A stretch of 64,000 bases of DNA, taken from assembly GCF_914767665.1 (NCBI RefSeq), contig NC_059505.1, positions 22,317,506 to 22,381,505 on the forward strand. The letters run 5' to 3'. Both the position numbers and the translations under genes were made by a program. This DNA comes from Harmonia axyridis. Lineage: Eukaryota; Arthropoda; Insecta; Coleoptera; Coccinellidae. This document shows, piece after piece, positions 22,906 to 34,550 of this stretch. The notes below the pieces were generated by a model. That model was not told where the DNA came from, made no database searches, and was given only the letters and a program-made list of their open reading frames with translations. The stretch's first letter is position 1, and each line of letters starts with the position of its first letter.

Positions 22906-23617
22906 CCTTTAACATAATTTGTTACACCTGCCTAATTTCTTTGCATTTTTTGAGCTTCATTATGTGTTATTCAATGTATTTTTGAGAATAAATTTCTATG
23001 TGGGTCAAATGAAAAGTGTGGGCGGTAATTTTCTAATTCGAAAATATTTGCAACCAAACTATGAATATTCAAATGAAATTGCTCATTGAATCTACTTTCA
23101 TTTTAATTTGATGGTTTTTTAATTGTTTTATGATAATTCTCTTGAAATTTGTTCTCTTGTGGCCAACATTAATTTTTACTTGCTGCATATATCTAATAGA
23201 ACAAGGGCGTAGAAATGAGAGGGGGGTACTGGGGGTAATTACACCCTCCAAGATTTCCAAAATATGAAATTTAAAAATCTCGCAAAGTCGAAGAACGAAA
23301 ATTTTTCCATAAATGAACCAATAATCATTTTACATTCCTTTGAAATCGATACGTCAGTAAAAAATCGGACCCCTTTACGGTTTATGAGTTTATTATCGCT
23401 TTCAAGACGAGTACTTTTATTGCACTACGAACTCGTCTATGTCCGAGGTTTATTATTTTCCTCTATCTATCCGCTTTCTCGGCATCGCCCCTTATTTGCC
23501 ATCTGTGATTTTTGCAATCATCATCGGTGTACCCTCACCCGTTGTTTTCGGTTTTTGTATCATTCTCGTCACAAAATTCAATACTGAAATATTGTAGTTT
23601 TGAATTGACTATATCTT

Positions 23618-24248
23618 CAGGGTGTTTCTAGAAAAAAGTCCTATAACATGAGTTCGCAAAAACGCTTTGTGTTTTAGATATAGGTATTAAAGTTCAAGTT
23701 TTTCTCTCATATCACCTTCCCTTCATAAGATATTCAACTTGAATTGGTATAGATATTCCAATTAAAAGTTTTCATCATGGGATATGCTGATTTTAAATGC
23801 AAATCTACAGGGTGAATATTTTCCGGAAGGGTGCAAGCTCCTCTCAAGAACTATTTTTTGGTGAACTACTGGTAGAGTAAAAGAAAAAACTCTGGTTTAG
23901 TACTACACTTTTTGGTTTCTTGTAGTTTTGTCGTATCTGCTGTTGATTTCAAATTTCAAACAGCTCTCTATAGTAATCCTCAGTAAAATCCAAATTATTA
24001 TAAGGATCTAGTTAGTTATCTGTGATAAATGAATCAATTATGAGTTTTGGTACCTATTTACCATCTCTGTAGCGAAGGTTAATAAAGATTCGATAAACTG
24101 GTTAAGCATCACAAAAAAGTAGGACTACGAGAAACACCGTGTATCTCGAAAACAAAGCGTTTGCGGGCTCATGTTAATGGGACATTTTATCCAAATTATC
24201 CAATTATCATTTTCCTTCGTAACTCCAATTCAGGAACACCCAGTATGA
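23618..24248 (-). mobile_element. MITE family C, copy 1
   Basis: The ends are inverted repeats containing CAAACGCTTTGTTTTCGAGA (right end, minus strand) and a diverged copy at 23655-23690. The outer right end is TGGGTGTTCCTGAATTGGAG when read on the minus strand. The whole stretch is present in the opposite orientation at 57866-58556. No coding capacity. Confidence 0.75.
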
Positions 24249-24254
24249 AATAAG

Positions 24255-25335
24255 GGCAATCGAATTGGTGCTAAAAAAATTATTTCGAGTAATTTGCTCC
24301 AAACTTCGTTATCAAACCTCTTTTTCTTACATTACAGATATGAGTAAACGTAGTCGTCAAAATTTTTTTTTCGATCAATAATATTCTTGTAAAGAATGAT
24401 TTACTGTTGGAGATATCTGATGAGTTGCATCAACACAATACCAGAAATAGGGATAAATAAGAAATTTCGTCATTTTGTCTCGAGAAAGTAAATTCTGAAC
24501 TGAGCAGAAGATCTCCTGTTCTGAGTCCTGTTCATTCAAGTATGAAGGAATACAACAACTTACCTATATCTATCTTTGAGACAGTCTGATGGTTATTTCC
24601 GAGGTTATTTCAAATTTGTTGAGTGTATTAAATCTTATATTCTACGGATAAACCTCAGTTGATTTGAAGATTCAATGTAATATAAAAAAAAATTTCTTGA
24701 ATTCTAAAGTTTTGAGTCATGCATTTGACTCTCGAAGCAAGAGTTGCATAGCAACTGATTCGTACTCCCAACATTTCGACGAACGATTTTTTTTATGGTT
24801 ATGGTTATGGTGAGATTTCACTCCATAATAATACATACCTAATCAATTGCTATAAATTATCTCTAATGTGGTAATCTTTTTCTTCGAAACAAAAACCAAG
24901 ATCAACACTTGAGTGCTACTTCATTCCTATAATAATAAATTCAAATTCAATTTCATTTGAAGTGATTCATCTGAGATCAATTGTTTTCAAACATGGAAAA
25001 AACCAATGAAAAGCGAAGGTTTGTCTTACCTTCAGAAAGGAATAAAATAGTTCCTCATTCAGAATATGTCTCCATGGTCATAGCAACTATTCTGAACTTA
25101 TCAACCGTGTTGAAATAAGGTTGAACGAAAACATTGCTTTGCGATCTTTAGTATCCAATTTTTATCCGAGGAGTTTCATATAATTTGAATTTATTATTAT
25201 TACTAATAAGAATATAATTTACTGATCGAAATCGTTACTAAACACACTGCAAATTTCATATGGTTAATTATTTTGTTGTAAAATATCTCAAATAAAGTAT
25301 CAAAGAAAAAAGTTTAACATCTGAGCCAAGGCAAA
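24255..25335. other. AT-rich DNA without recognised gene
   Basis: Nothing recognisable up to the TATA that precedes the fold-back element. Confidence 0.5.
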
Positions 25336-25340
25336 ATATA

Positions 25341-26817
25341 CAGGGTGATTCACCCGGATGGCCTATCAGACGTTTATGGAAAACTAATAATAAATTTGAG
25401 CTGAAAATTTTCATATTGGAGTTTGAGACAATGATCTTTCTCCCTAAAATATTTTCAGACCTCTACAACTTCCGGTTATACCGGAAACAGACCACTACTT
25501 CCTTATTTCAAATGGCACACCCAGTATATCATTTTTTTTATGGCAATTTCGGCAATATGCCATACCTTGGGTGAAAATTCAACGGTTCATGAGTTATTGG
25601 GATTCTTATGAAAAAAAAAGTGGCGATAAGGACTCACATTTTTTTGAATATTTCAGCAGAAAAAGCTTTTATCTTTTTCGATTCCGCAAATACGTAGTAT
25701 TATAAGACTGTTTTCGGCTTGGACCAAAAATGTACAGGGTGTTTTTAAGAGGATCATGAACTTGGACAACTCAAATTCATTAAAACTCAAGATTTTCAAA
25801 TTAGAACCTAAATTTTTTATTATTACAGTTGATTCTACGTCCAAAAATAGTGGGGGTTACTTAAGCAAACCCTATACCTAAAATAAATACTTCAAGAGTT
25901 ATCGGGGAAGAACTTCAAATGAGGAAAAACCGCTATTTATAACTGTGTTAATAACTGTCTGTTTCTTCCGGAAAACACAAAAAGAAACTAAAATTCGATG
26001 TTTGGATAACTAAATTTTACATTTCATGAATTTTAATTAATTTTTCGTTGCGATTGTTGAGAAATCCATAAACCAATACAATTTTCAATTACGAATAATT
26101 CATTACAATTCTTGATATGTCAAATTTAGTTATGAAAAATCGAATTTTAGTTTCTTTCTGTGTTTTTCGGAAATCCCAGACTTCGCCAAACAGTTATAAA
26201 TAGCGGTTTTTCCCTCATTTAAAGTTCTTCCTCGATAACTCTTAAAGTATTCATTTTAGGTATAGGGTTTGCTTAGGTAAACTCCACTATTTTTGGACGT
26301 AGTATCGACTGAAATAATAAAAAATATAGGTTCTTATTTGAAAATCTTGAGTTTTGATGAATTTGAGTTGTCCAAGTTCATGATCCTCTTATAAACACCC
26401 TGTACACTTTTGGCCCAAACCCATAATACTACGTATTTGCGGAATCGAAAAAGAAAAAAAAATTTTTTGGAATGAGCTCTTTCTGCGGTAATATTAAAAA
26501 AAAATGTGAATCTTCATCGCCACCATTTTTTTCATGAGAATCCCAATATCTCAGGAACCGTTGAGTTCTTCCCAAGTTATGGAATATTACCGAAATTGCC
26601 ATCAAAAAAGCTATCTAATGATGCAATAATATACTGGGTGTACCATTTGAAATAAGGAGGTAGAAGTCTGTTTCCGGTATACCGGGAAATTGTAGAGATC
26701 TGAAAATATTTTAGGGAGAAAGATCATTGTCTCAAACCCCGATATGCAAATTTTCAGCTCAAAATCATGATTAGTTTTCCACAAACGTCTAATAGGCCAT
26801 CCCGGTGAATCACCCTG
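25341..26817. mobile_element. Fold-back element, family D, complete
   Basis: A 1477-bp palindrome with arms of about 735 bp. It starts CAGGGTGATTCACCCGGATG and ends with the complement, CGGTGAATCACCCTG. TATA flanks both ends (25337-25340 and 26818-26821), a likely 4-bp target duplication. The arms are imperfect, with substitutions and short indels scattered along their length. The centre is near 26090, in ATTCATTACAATTC. There is no transposase. A second CAGGGTGTTTTTAAGAGG motif lies inside each arm (25735 and 26395). Confidence 0.85.
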
Positions 26818-26824
26818 TATATTG

Positions 26825-28205
26825 AAAAATTAATAACTAAGAAGTGCTAGGATTTTGCGATAAAACATATTTTTAGTATCATCATGTCGATATATTATGT
26901 TTTCAATTCCACGATTATGTTAAGTTTTCGATAAATGATTTAAAATTTTTTTAGAACGAGAAATTAGGATTAGGATGAACAGAATTAATATCACTACTGT
27001 AAAGGTTTGTCAAGTATTAATTGGATTTATTATTTCTAATGAAATAATCTTTAGAATTGTTCGAGGAAAAATATCTTTAACTTCCTCTGAAATTTTCAGA
27101 GTTTTGAAATGTGTATACAACAAAAATAAAACTCAATGCGTTCGCCTATAGAATGATAATATAGAATAATAATAATGATTAGAATTTGTTATGTCCACAC
27201 TTTGCGATTTAATAATAAATTCAATTCAATTCGTAGCTATAACGAAAACCTCCTTAGGTACTTTTTTTGAAAAACGATCGTGAATTGGTAGATCACAGGA
27301 TCGAAAAAAAAATTTTTCTCAGGATCTGAGCGTTATTCACATAAAATTGAAATGAAATATTTTTCAACGAAAAATTCTAGCTGTCATACATCGTTTCGGA
27401 GTTATAAATTTTTGTTATTTTTTTTTATTCAGAAAGTAAAGACCAAGGATTCTTCTTAAAGACCTATAGATATTGAATGGATTTTTTGATATTTATTATA
27501 TATTTTTTCGCGTCGAGATCTTTAGCTTTGGTTGAGAAAAAAGTAAACGATAGTGTAAAATATTAATTTCCATTTTTGAAATACACTTATTATTTCCGAA
27601 GAAGGTATGAATTATTATTTCAATATATTTATGAAAACATTCACATTCGTATCGAAATATTTGCTTTTCTTGTTCTAGCTTGGCAACTGACTTTATTTAC
27701 TAAGGAAGTCATTTTGCTAATATATTTTAAGCTCGATTTTAAGTTACCTTGAAGCGCGTTTCAAAATTGATAGGTGTCCTGAAGAAGGATGTTATCGTTT
27801 GGATCGTAATCAAGTCGAATACTCAAATACTCGCCATCAAATATATATTTATCGAGATATTTATTCGCACCAAATAGAATGATCATTTTTCATATGGCGC
27901 CTGTTGTTTTTCTCAATGGCATTCTCACTGAAAATAGCTGTTGTTGATGCCACGCGACCACACAAAAATTCGAAGCGGTTGAGTCATTTGTATACATAGC
28001 CAATTTCCGAGAACATTTATTGATTCCAGAGTATTAACCTTCTTTTCCTCTAAAAGAAGGTTGACACGATAAATATAGAATTGGAATTTCAAAATTGTTA
28101 AACGACCTCATACTCCAATCGATTCAACTTCCCGTCATGCTTCAATAACAAAAACCGTAATTTTTTTCTGCAAAACCTATTTGAACACTTTTAAAAAAAG
28201 CAGAA
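26825..28205. other. AT-rich DNA without recognised gene
   Basis: No supported feature. Confidence 0.5.
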
Positions 28206-28212
28206 AACGGTA

Positions 28213-28428
28213 TAGTATATCTAATGTCACTTGAACTAGAGTTCATAAGAACGCTCGTCCAGATGTCCCTTTGAAGTGGATACCGCGATTCGCTAAATAC
28301 CGGGGTTTATTTGACAGTATTGTTAGACAAGAAATTCGCTGGTTGCAAAGAAATTTCTGGAAACTTGAATAATCCTTGTATAATCGAAATATTTTGGCTT
28401 CCTCCGAGTGACTTTCGACTATACTCCT
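28213..28428 (+). mobile_element. Family B short derivative (215 bp)
   Basis: It starts with GGTATAGTATATCTAATGTC, as at 54966, and ends with GAGTGACTTTCGACTATAC, the diverged complement. Between these it keeps only about 40 bp of the left end of B and about 140 bp of the right end (ATTCGCTAAATACCGGGGTT, as at 56188). It is therefore an internal deletion derivative. Confidence 0.75.
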
Positions 28429-28437
28429 TCATTAAAA

Positions 28438-28612
28438 AAAGTTATGGATTCTTCACTAGAAAATACCCCCAAAATCGCATTTAGCCCCCTCCCCGAGGGC
28501 TGACAAGTTATATGGACCATGCCATTTCATTCATTTTTCTTCTGTTCACCACACTATAAAAGCAGGAAGTGGTATTCCTTCATTCGAAAAAGTTATGAAT
28601 TTTCATCTAGAA
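28438..28612 (-). repeat. Solitary monomer of the 150-bp tandem repeat
   Basis: In reverse orientation it carries the CCCTCGGGGAGGGGGC palindrome, TATTTTCTAGTGAAGAATC and the other landmarks of the array at 11600-12175. It directly follows the short B element. Confidence 0.75.
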
Positions 28613-28739
28613 AGCTCTCCCCAACTCATCACACAATTCGAAAATTGAAGACATTTAAACAAAATATTATGTTTTACTATGAATCCAGCGCGCATCAACA
28701 TTGCAAATTATTTATATATCATTATTTTCGTAGGCCCAC

Positions 28740-28985
28740 ACTATATCTCGAATGATTGAAATTATGTATTGTTTTCTGTTTCATTGTGTGCTAGTCTCCG
28801 AACAGATGGCGTATCATTCGGTCACTATGTCCCCGGTGTGAACTTAGCAGACCGTTTTCAGCATACTGTTCGACGGAAACACCCGAAGGCGGTGACACGT
28901 GGCGTGCCGTGCGGCAAAATAACGATTTCCTATGGAAATATTCACTACATCCGTTCCGTATAGTATTGACAATATACGTTGAAGG
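28740..28985. other. Locally GC-rich segment, unknown
   Basis: About 150 bp with CpG-rich words (GTGGCGTGCCGTGCGGC, GTTCGACGGAAACACC) stand out from the AT-rich background. Both strands are open for 60-80 codons but show no known motif. It may be an end of an unrecognised DNA element. Confidence 0.35.
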
Positions 28986-29054
28986 AAATATTGATTTCCT
29001 ATAGACCTCGGGATATTTTAGCAACATTTTTATTCAAATTATCATACATCTAAT

Positions 29055-29455
29055 TTGAAAAATGCATATTTCCGGAAGTACGCGTCAGAGCATAACCATA
29101 TTTGGTATGTAGATTACTGCTAGCCATGTGAATAAACCTAGGGATCCAGGGGTAGTTTTTCAACCCTCAAATTTCGAAAATTCCTATCTTCGGAAATAAC
29201 CGTCGGAGCATAAGCATATTTGAAATTCAGATTACTTTTAGCGATGTGAATGAACTGAGAAAATTCCTATCTCCGAAAGTACTCGTTGGAGCATAACCAC
29301 ATTCGAAATGTAGATTACCATTAGCGATATGAATTAACTTGAGAAAATAATTGACTTTCCTAAAGAACCAGTAGTACCGGTAGTTTTTTTAAATCCTTAA
29401 ATTTCGAAAATTTGTATCTTAGTAAATACGCGACGGAGCATAAAAATATATAGTT
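29055..29455 (+). repeat. Diverged tandem repeat, about four units
   Basis: Units of unequal length (about 85-150 bp) share TTCGAAAATTCCTATCT, a CGTCGGAGCATAA block and TAGATTACTTTTAGCGATGTG. They start near 29059, 29178, 29258 and 29405, and the array ends shortly before the tRNA-like gene. Confidence 0.7.
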
Positions 29456-29518
29456 CGTAAGGTATATTAACACTCGATTCTGGGATTAGTGGTTCCTCAT
29501 TGCGGAGTATCTTCAACT

Positions 29519-29591
29519 TCCTCGATGGCTCAACGGTAAGAGCGTCGGACTAGTAATTCGAAGGTTGCGGGTTCGAGCCCCGCTCGGGGAG
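29519..29591 (+). tRNA. tRNA-Thr(AGT)-like gene
   Basis: A 73-nt cloverleaf can be folded completely. The acceptor stem TCCTCGA pairs with TCGGGGA (one T-G). The D arm is GCTC/GAGC with an AACGGTAA loop. The anticodon stem TCGGA/TTCGA encloses loop CTAGTAA, giving anticodon AGT (Thr). The T arm is GCGGG/CCCGC with TTCGAGC. Internal A-box (TGGCTCAACGG) and B-box (GGTTCGAGCCC) promoters are good, and no CCA is encoded, as in eukaryotes. Oddities: the discriminator base is G, the acceptor begins with T, and no run of four T follows within about 40 bp. It may be a real gene or a tRNA-like relic. Confidence 0.75.
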
Positions 29592-29599
29592 GAAGAAAA

Positions 29600-30450
29600 T
29601 AATGTTCAAAATAATTGTAATTCTTTATCTACAAGTACTCAAAGTATAGGAAATTCACGTAGAATCTATGTAACTAGATATGGTAGAAAAATCAGGAAAC
29701 CCATCAAAGGAAAATTACTGTAAATAATAATAATAATAATAATAATAAAAGTTTATTTTACCCAACAGGAAATTTCCCAATAACAGGGTAACATATTGGC
29801 AATGAATAATATGAACAATTATCCAAACAAAATTACACATTCAATGATACAACAATAAACAATAACCGCCCCGAACTAAAAAAACAAATTAAACTTAAGT
29901 TCATCAGCAGCCCTGCACAATCGATAGACCGGAGCCTGCTCAAGTATGTTAGTCCGAGGTTTAGGGAGTCGAAAATAATATATCTATAAATAATATATCT
30001 ACAGAAAATTTTATTTATTTCTAATAAAAAGGGAGATGTAACATATTTGTGTAGTACATATTGTAGAATCAGGCAGTATTGAATGAGACTCAAGTCGATG
30101 AGTCGATCACTGGTGTTTTATTAAATGTCACAATCAGGCTCTCAATGCCGCGGTTGGCTGGCCCTATACATACATTTTGAACGGAAGGACCTGGAAACTT
30201 GAAATTTGCATAATATTTTCGGATCTTGAATGCCGCGCGTTAAAAATAAAAATATCGAACAAAGAATCTGTCTTTCAAATTAAGTTTTGTGTGTCGAAAT
30301 AAGGAAAATTTCAAACAGATGTGATTTTTACAGTGGATCATAATATCAAAAAATGAATTTAGTAAAATCTTTTTTTTTTATTATAGTCCTATTTATCCTT
30401 TATTCATCATTTATTGTTCATGAATATTCAATTTCATTCAATATGGTGGT
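29600..30450. other. AT-rich DNA with an AAT microsatellite
   Basis: No supported gene. An (ATA)n microsatellite of about nine units lies at 29723-29749. Confidence 0.6.
29723..29749 (+). repeat. (TAA)n microsatellite
   Basis: About nine uninterrupted trinucleotide units. Confidence 0.9.
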
Positions 30451-30452
30451 GA

Positions 30453-31383
30453 GGTGTTCCTCAGGGCTCGATACTAGGCCCACTACTGTACATAATCTAC
30501 ACCAATGATTTAATACAGGTCACAACAAATAATACTGTAATGTTTGCTGATGATGTGTCGGTGATTTGTTCAGGTACCACTGCTAATGAATGTAGAACTC
30601 GTTTGGAGGAGGCCTTAAAGAACATGGATGAATGGTTTATAAACAATGACCTTGAAATAAACGTCAATAAAACAAAGGTGATTTTATTCAGAGATTGGAG
30701 CCAACAGGATGCTTTGAATGTTACTTATAAAAATAAATATATTGCAGCTGAAGAGTCCATATCATTCTTAGGGGTGTACATTGATCAGAACCTAAATTGG
30801 AGGTCACAAATCGAACATGTGGCCACAGGCCTAGCAAGATATTGCTATGTATTGAGAAGCCTGTCGAGAACGATTGGTATTGAAGCGGCACTGACAGCAT
30901 ACCATGCCTATGTGCAGTTCAGACTTAGGTATGGAATAATCTTTTGGGCGAATTCGGTTGAAGTTGATAGAATCTTCATTCTTCAAAAAAGATGTTTATT
31001 GTTTAAGAAGTATTTTTAGATTGAGACCTGATGAGTCATGTAAAGGTGTTTTTATTGCTTATAAAATACTAACTTTGTACAGTTTATACATATATGAAAG
31101 CGTAATGTATATAATCAATAATTATAATGATTTTATATCTTTCCAATTAAAACATGAATATAATACTAGGGGCAAGACCTATTTAAGTGTTGAAAAACCA
31201 GAACGCACATATATACAGAAAAATGTTACCCATTATATACTAACAATCTGGAATAAATTACCTCAATATTTGAAAAGTAGGCATATTGTACAACAAAAGA
31301 AATCGTTAAAAAAATTTTTGCTTCGAAAATGTTATTATAGTGTTAAAGAATTCATGGATGATGAAGATTTAAATGAACTTTAG
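30453..31383 (+). pseudogene. Non-LTR retrotransposon RT, 3' half
   Basis: The frame picks up at GVPQGSILGPLLYIIYTNDL (RT motif 4 region). It continues through the catalytic FADD box (30541-30552) and KTKVILF, and on through the thumb-region motif FLGVYIDQNLNWRSQI. A stop (TGA 30450-30452) lies directly upstream, and everything 5' of it is missing or unrecognisable. A frameshift near 30990-31010 moves the reading to a second frame, which resumes with CLRSIFRLRPDESCKGVF and ends DDEDLNEL with TAG at 31381-31383. The intact protein would copy element RNA at a nicked target. The motifs fit the Jockey/CR1 group. The 3' untranslated region runs to about 31530 with an AATAAA near 31515. Confidence 0.85.
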
Positions 31384-31539
31384 AGTAATTAATTATTAGA
31401 TAGTGTTAAGGATTTTTAGGATAGGTTGTAAGCTTAAAGTTTATAGTAGGTTATAGGTTTTTTTTGAATTTGTTGTTGTAACGTGATTCACATCTGTAAG
31501 ATATAATGGATCAAATAAAGTTAATCTATGAATTTCCGT

Positions 31540-33110
31540 CAAGTCGAGCGTCAAGTAAAGACCGAAGCAATTGAAGATTAATAACATTATCTTGCGTGAA
31601 AGATAACAGATAGATAAAGTGATAAGGAACATCAGTTGATAGCTCGGTTGATAATTATCTGAGTTGTTACAATAAATTTGCTGAACGATCTCAAATTTTG
31701 TTTGACAGATATGTTAACAAATTCATTTATTTATTATGTATTATAAGAAATTTTACGAAAAAATTTCATTCGGACGTCATTTTTTTCAACCTAAAAATAT
31801 TTGTATGCCATAAAAAAATATATAACATGAATACACACCCGATTATCGTTTGTTTCTATATTTAAAGCTAGACTCACGTCAATGATGCTGCAATATAATT
31901 CTTGACCCGTAACTTTCCTTTATTACCATTGAAAAATTTTTATTTTGAAGCCACATTGTTTGTAAACAAAGTGTGACCCCTCGTTTTGTCAAGGACGATA
32001 ATCATATGCGTGGAATTCCTAAAAATGAATGGTGCCAATTTAACGTCCGAGAGTGAATGACCTCTTTTTTTATACATATAGGGAAATTATTCTATAAATA
32101 ATATATAATATATATATACAGAATTAGAATAATATAGTTTTTTTTTGTTACAAGTTCAAAAAGTGGATAAATGAATTATGAGACATTATAAATATATGAA
32201 GGAGACATAAATGCTGGTCTTTGTCTTGATAATTTAGTTATTACATCTATAACAAGGAACTGTAAACTGAAAGTAGGAAGGACTTTATTCTATAGAATAT
32301 CGATATCAATAATCACGTCTATCTATATAGGTTTTTTCGGGTTTTCGAATTGAGTTTATTGGTCATTTTTAATTTAATAATATTTTCCATCCTTCATAAA
32401 TTTTTTGAACTTCAATTTGAAATGCAAATGTAAAAGTAAGATCCTTCTTCTTATATTGTGATCTGCTGTTAAAATCACAAAACAGATTTTCAGCGCTTCG
32501 GCTCACAAAACGTCATTTGAAAGACATATTCTTTGTTTTTATCCATTGTAAAACTCAAACTCGATACGAACTGACAAATGGAGCAGTGTGAATACTTAAG
32601 TGACGCTCAAAATCCGTGTGAATGTAGACGACAGTTATTCCAAATTAACGAAAAAAATAAATCCTTGAATGAATGTATCAAGAGATAAATGAATATTTTT
32701 TAGAAATAGTTTAATGTTTCCTGAGTGTTTCTATCAATCGATGATCTGATTTAATTAAATTAGTGATATACAACTTGCTTCATTCTTGAAAACTATTCGT
32801 ACACCCATTTTTCAAACTCGTTTCGCAAATTATAACATTCTCGAAAGAAACAATATAAATTCATCAGTACACATATCATATTTTCTAAATCTATCTAATA
32901 AAAACTGGAATCAATTTCAATTCTTGTCTCCTTGAGACAAGAATATGATTTTTGAGGATTATTTGAATAACAAATAATTTAGGCCTTGTTTCTAAATTAA
33001 CACAATAGTGTTAAGTCGAAGTTTCCTTACCGAATTCTTTATAATCTTTCTAAAGGTCGAAGATATATGAACGTTCAATAATTTTAAGTTCTTAGGAGTA
33101 TTTGAAAATA
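31540..33110. other. AT-rich DNA without recognised gene
   Basis: Nothing recognisable. Confidence 0.5.
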
Positions 33111-33117
33111 TACTTTT

Positions 33118-33180
33118 CAGAGCCGTATCTAGCCAAGCTGCATCCCTAGGCAGAGACTCAATTTGCCGGCCTAATAGAAG
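33118..33180 (+). mobile_element. Possible hAT-type terminus
   Basis: CAGAGCCGTATCTAGCCAAG followed by CCTAGGCAGAGACTC resembles the CAGGGCCGG...CCCTAGGC termini of many hAT elements. No matching second end was found nearby. Confidence 0.35.
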
Positions 33181-33189
33181 CTAACTGCC

Positions 33190-34540
33190 TCGCTAACTGT
33201 AGAGTTAGTTTCTGTTTGTGTTTTATATATGCAAAGTGTCTTGTATTTTTAACTTATTAAATGTAATTTGACGAAAATAGTAAAAAACTGATGAATTGTT
33301 GTATTTTCCTTAAAAAAGGCTATTTATGGCCGAAACATATGTAGGAATGAATATATTTTATGGAAAAGTAAATAACTGTTTACTGGTCAAGAACCATGTT
33401 CTAAAAAACCCAAGAAAACTCTTCACAAGAATTTTATAAATCTAAGCATTCTGCAGAGAATGCAGAAATACAAGTCGGAATCGTTGTAGGTTTTGTACTA
33501 AGCAAAAAAGCGGGGGGTGTTGGTTTGGTTGGATTGGTAAATTTGTATTCATAGATTTAGTGTGGAAAACTCCACACTCTTCTATGAAAAGTATTTTAGG
33601 AAAGAAAAAAATGAATGATATTATATTTTTCCGATGCAAATTTAAATCGAATAGATGATTTAGGAAACGTGGAATGTAATAAACAATAAAAATGCTCAAG
33701 TGAATTCTTTTTTATAAATGATGGTCAAGAAGGCGGTGGAACACAGTAGGTAATAAAGTCAAAAAAAATTCATCCAATTCGCAAACAATCTGCATGTATC
33801 CCTAGGAGAGACGGGGTGAAGAACATTAATATTCCAATTAGATAACAAGGTATGTTACAAAAACAAAGCTTCCGATTCAAATTCGACCTTGACACTTTTT
33901 ATCACTTATTTCCGTTCATCTGGACTTACAAAGGATGTCAATGTCACGTTTTCTCAGAAGCTTTCAGAAGATAACAATCATCGAACAAATGCTAATGCAT
34001 AGAAAAACTGCTTTTCTAGCAAACTTCAAATCTATTTCCATTAAATTTGGTACGAAAAGTTTCTATACAGAATTGATCCTGCTAGCTCGAAATCCATGAA
34101 TTTGAAAGCCTAATCAAATAGTCAAATGAATTATTTGCTACGAAGCATGACGACATACAAATATGAATTATAGAGAATTGATGAGTCCTTTAATGAAAGT
34201 GAAAATAATTGAGCACTGTTTCTGTCGATAGCCGTTTGATGTGTAGTCAATAAAGTTCTCTCTCTCTCTCTCTCTCTTGAGCACTGTAGAATTTATTAGT
34301 TGTTTTTCGTGTTGATCGTATTGATATCATTTTATTCGACCGAGAATAATATAATATTCAGAAAATTCTTGATTTTCAGGAAAAGTTCAAGGAAATATTA
34401 ATTCAAATAACAGCTAAAGTTGATTGAGAATTGTCCGATCATGAGGAGAACTTAAATGAAAAAATCCCTATAAAAATCGAATAACTCATTGACTTGATGG
34501 AGACTATTTGATTCCAAAAAACATCAATTTATAGGAATTC
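33190..34540. other. AT-rich DNA with a CT microsatellite
   Basis: No supported gene; a (CT)n run lies at 34256-34277. Confidence 0.55.
34256..34277 (+). repeat. (CT)n microsatellite
   Basis: Eleven uninterrupted CT units. Confidence 0.9.
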
Positions 34541-34550
34541 CGTAATGTGT

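Noticed and set aside
24780..24835. Short (GGTTAT)n run
   Set aside because: Only two or three units; not a telomeric array.
33315..33350. GGCTATTTATGGCCGAAAC stretch like a Penelope or hammerhead tail
   Set aside because: Core CTGATGA is missing; too degenerate to call.
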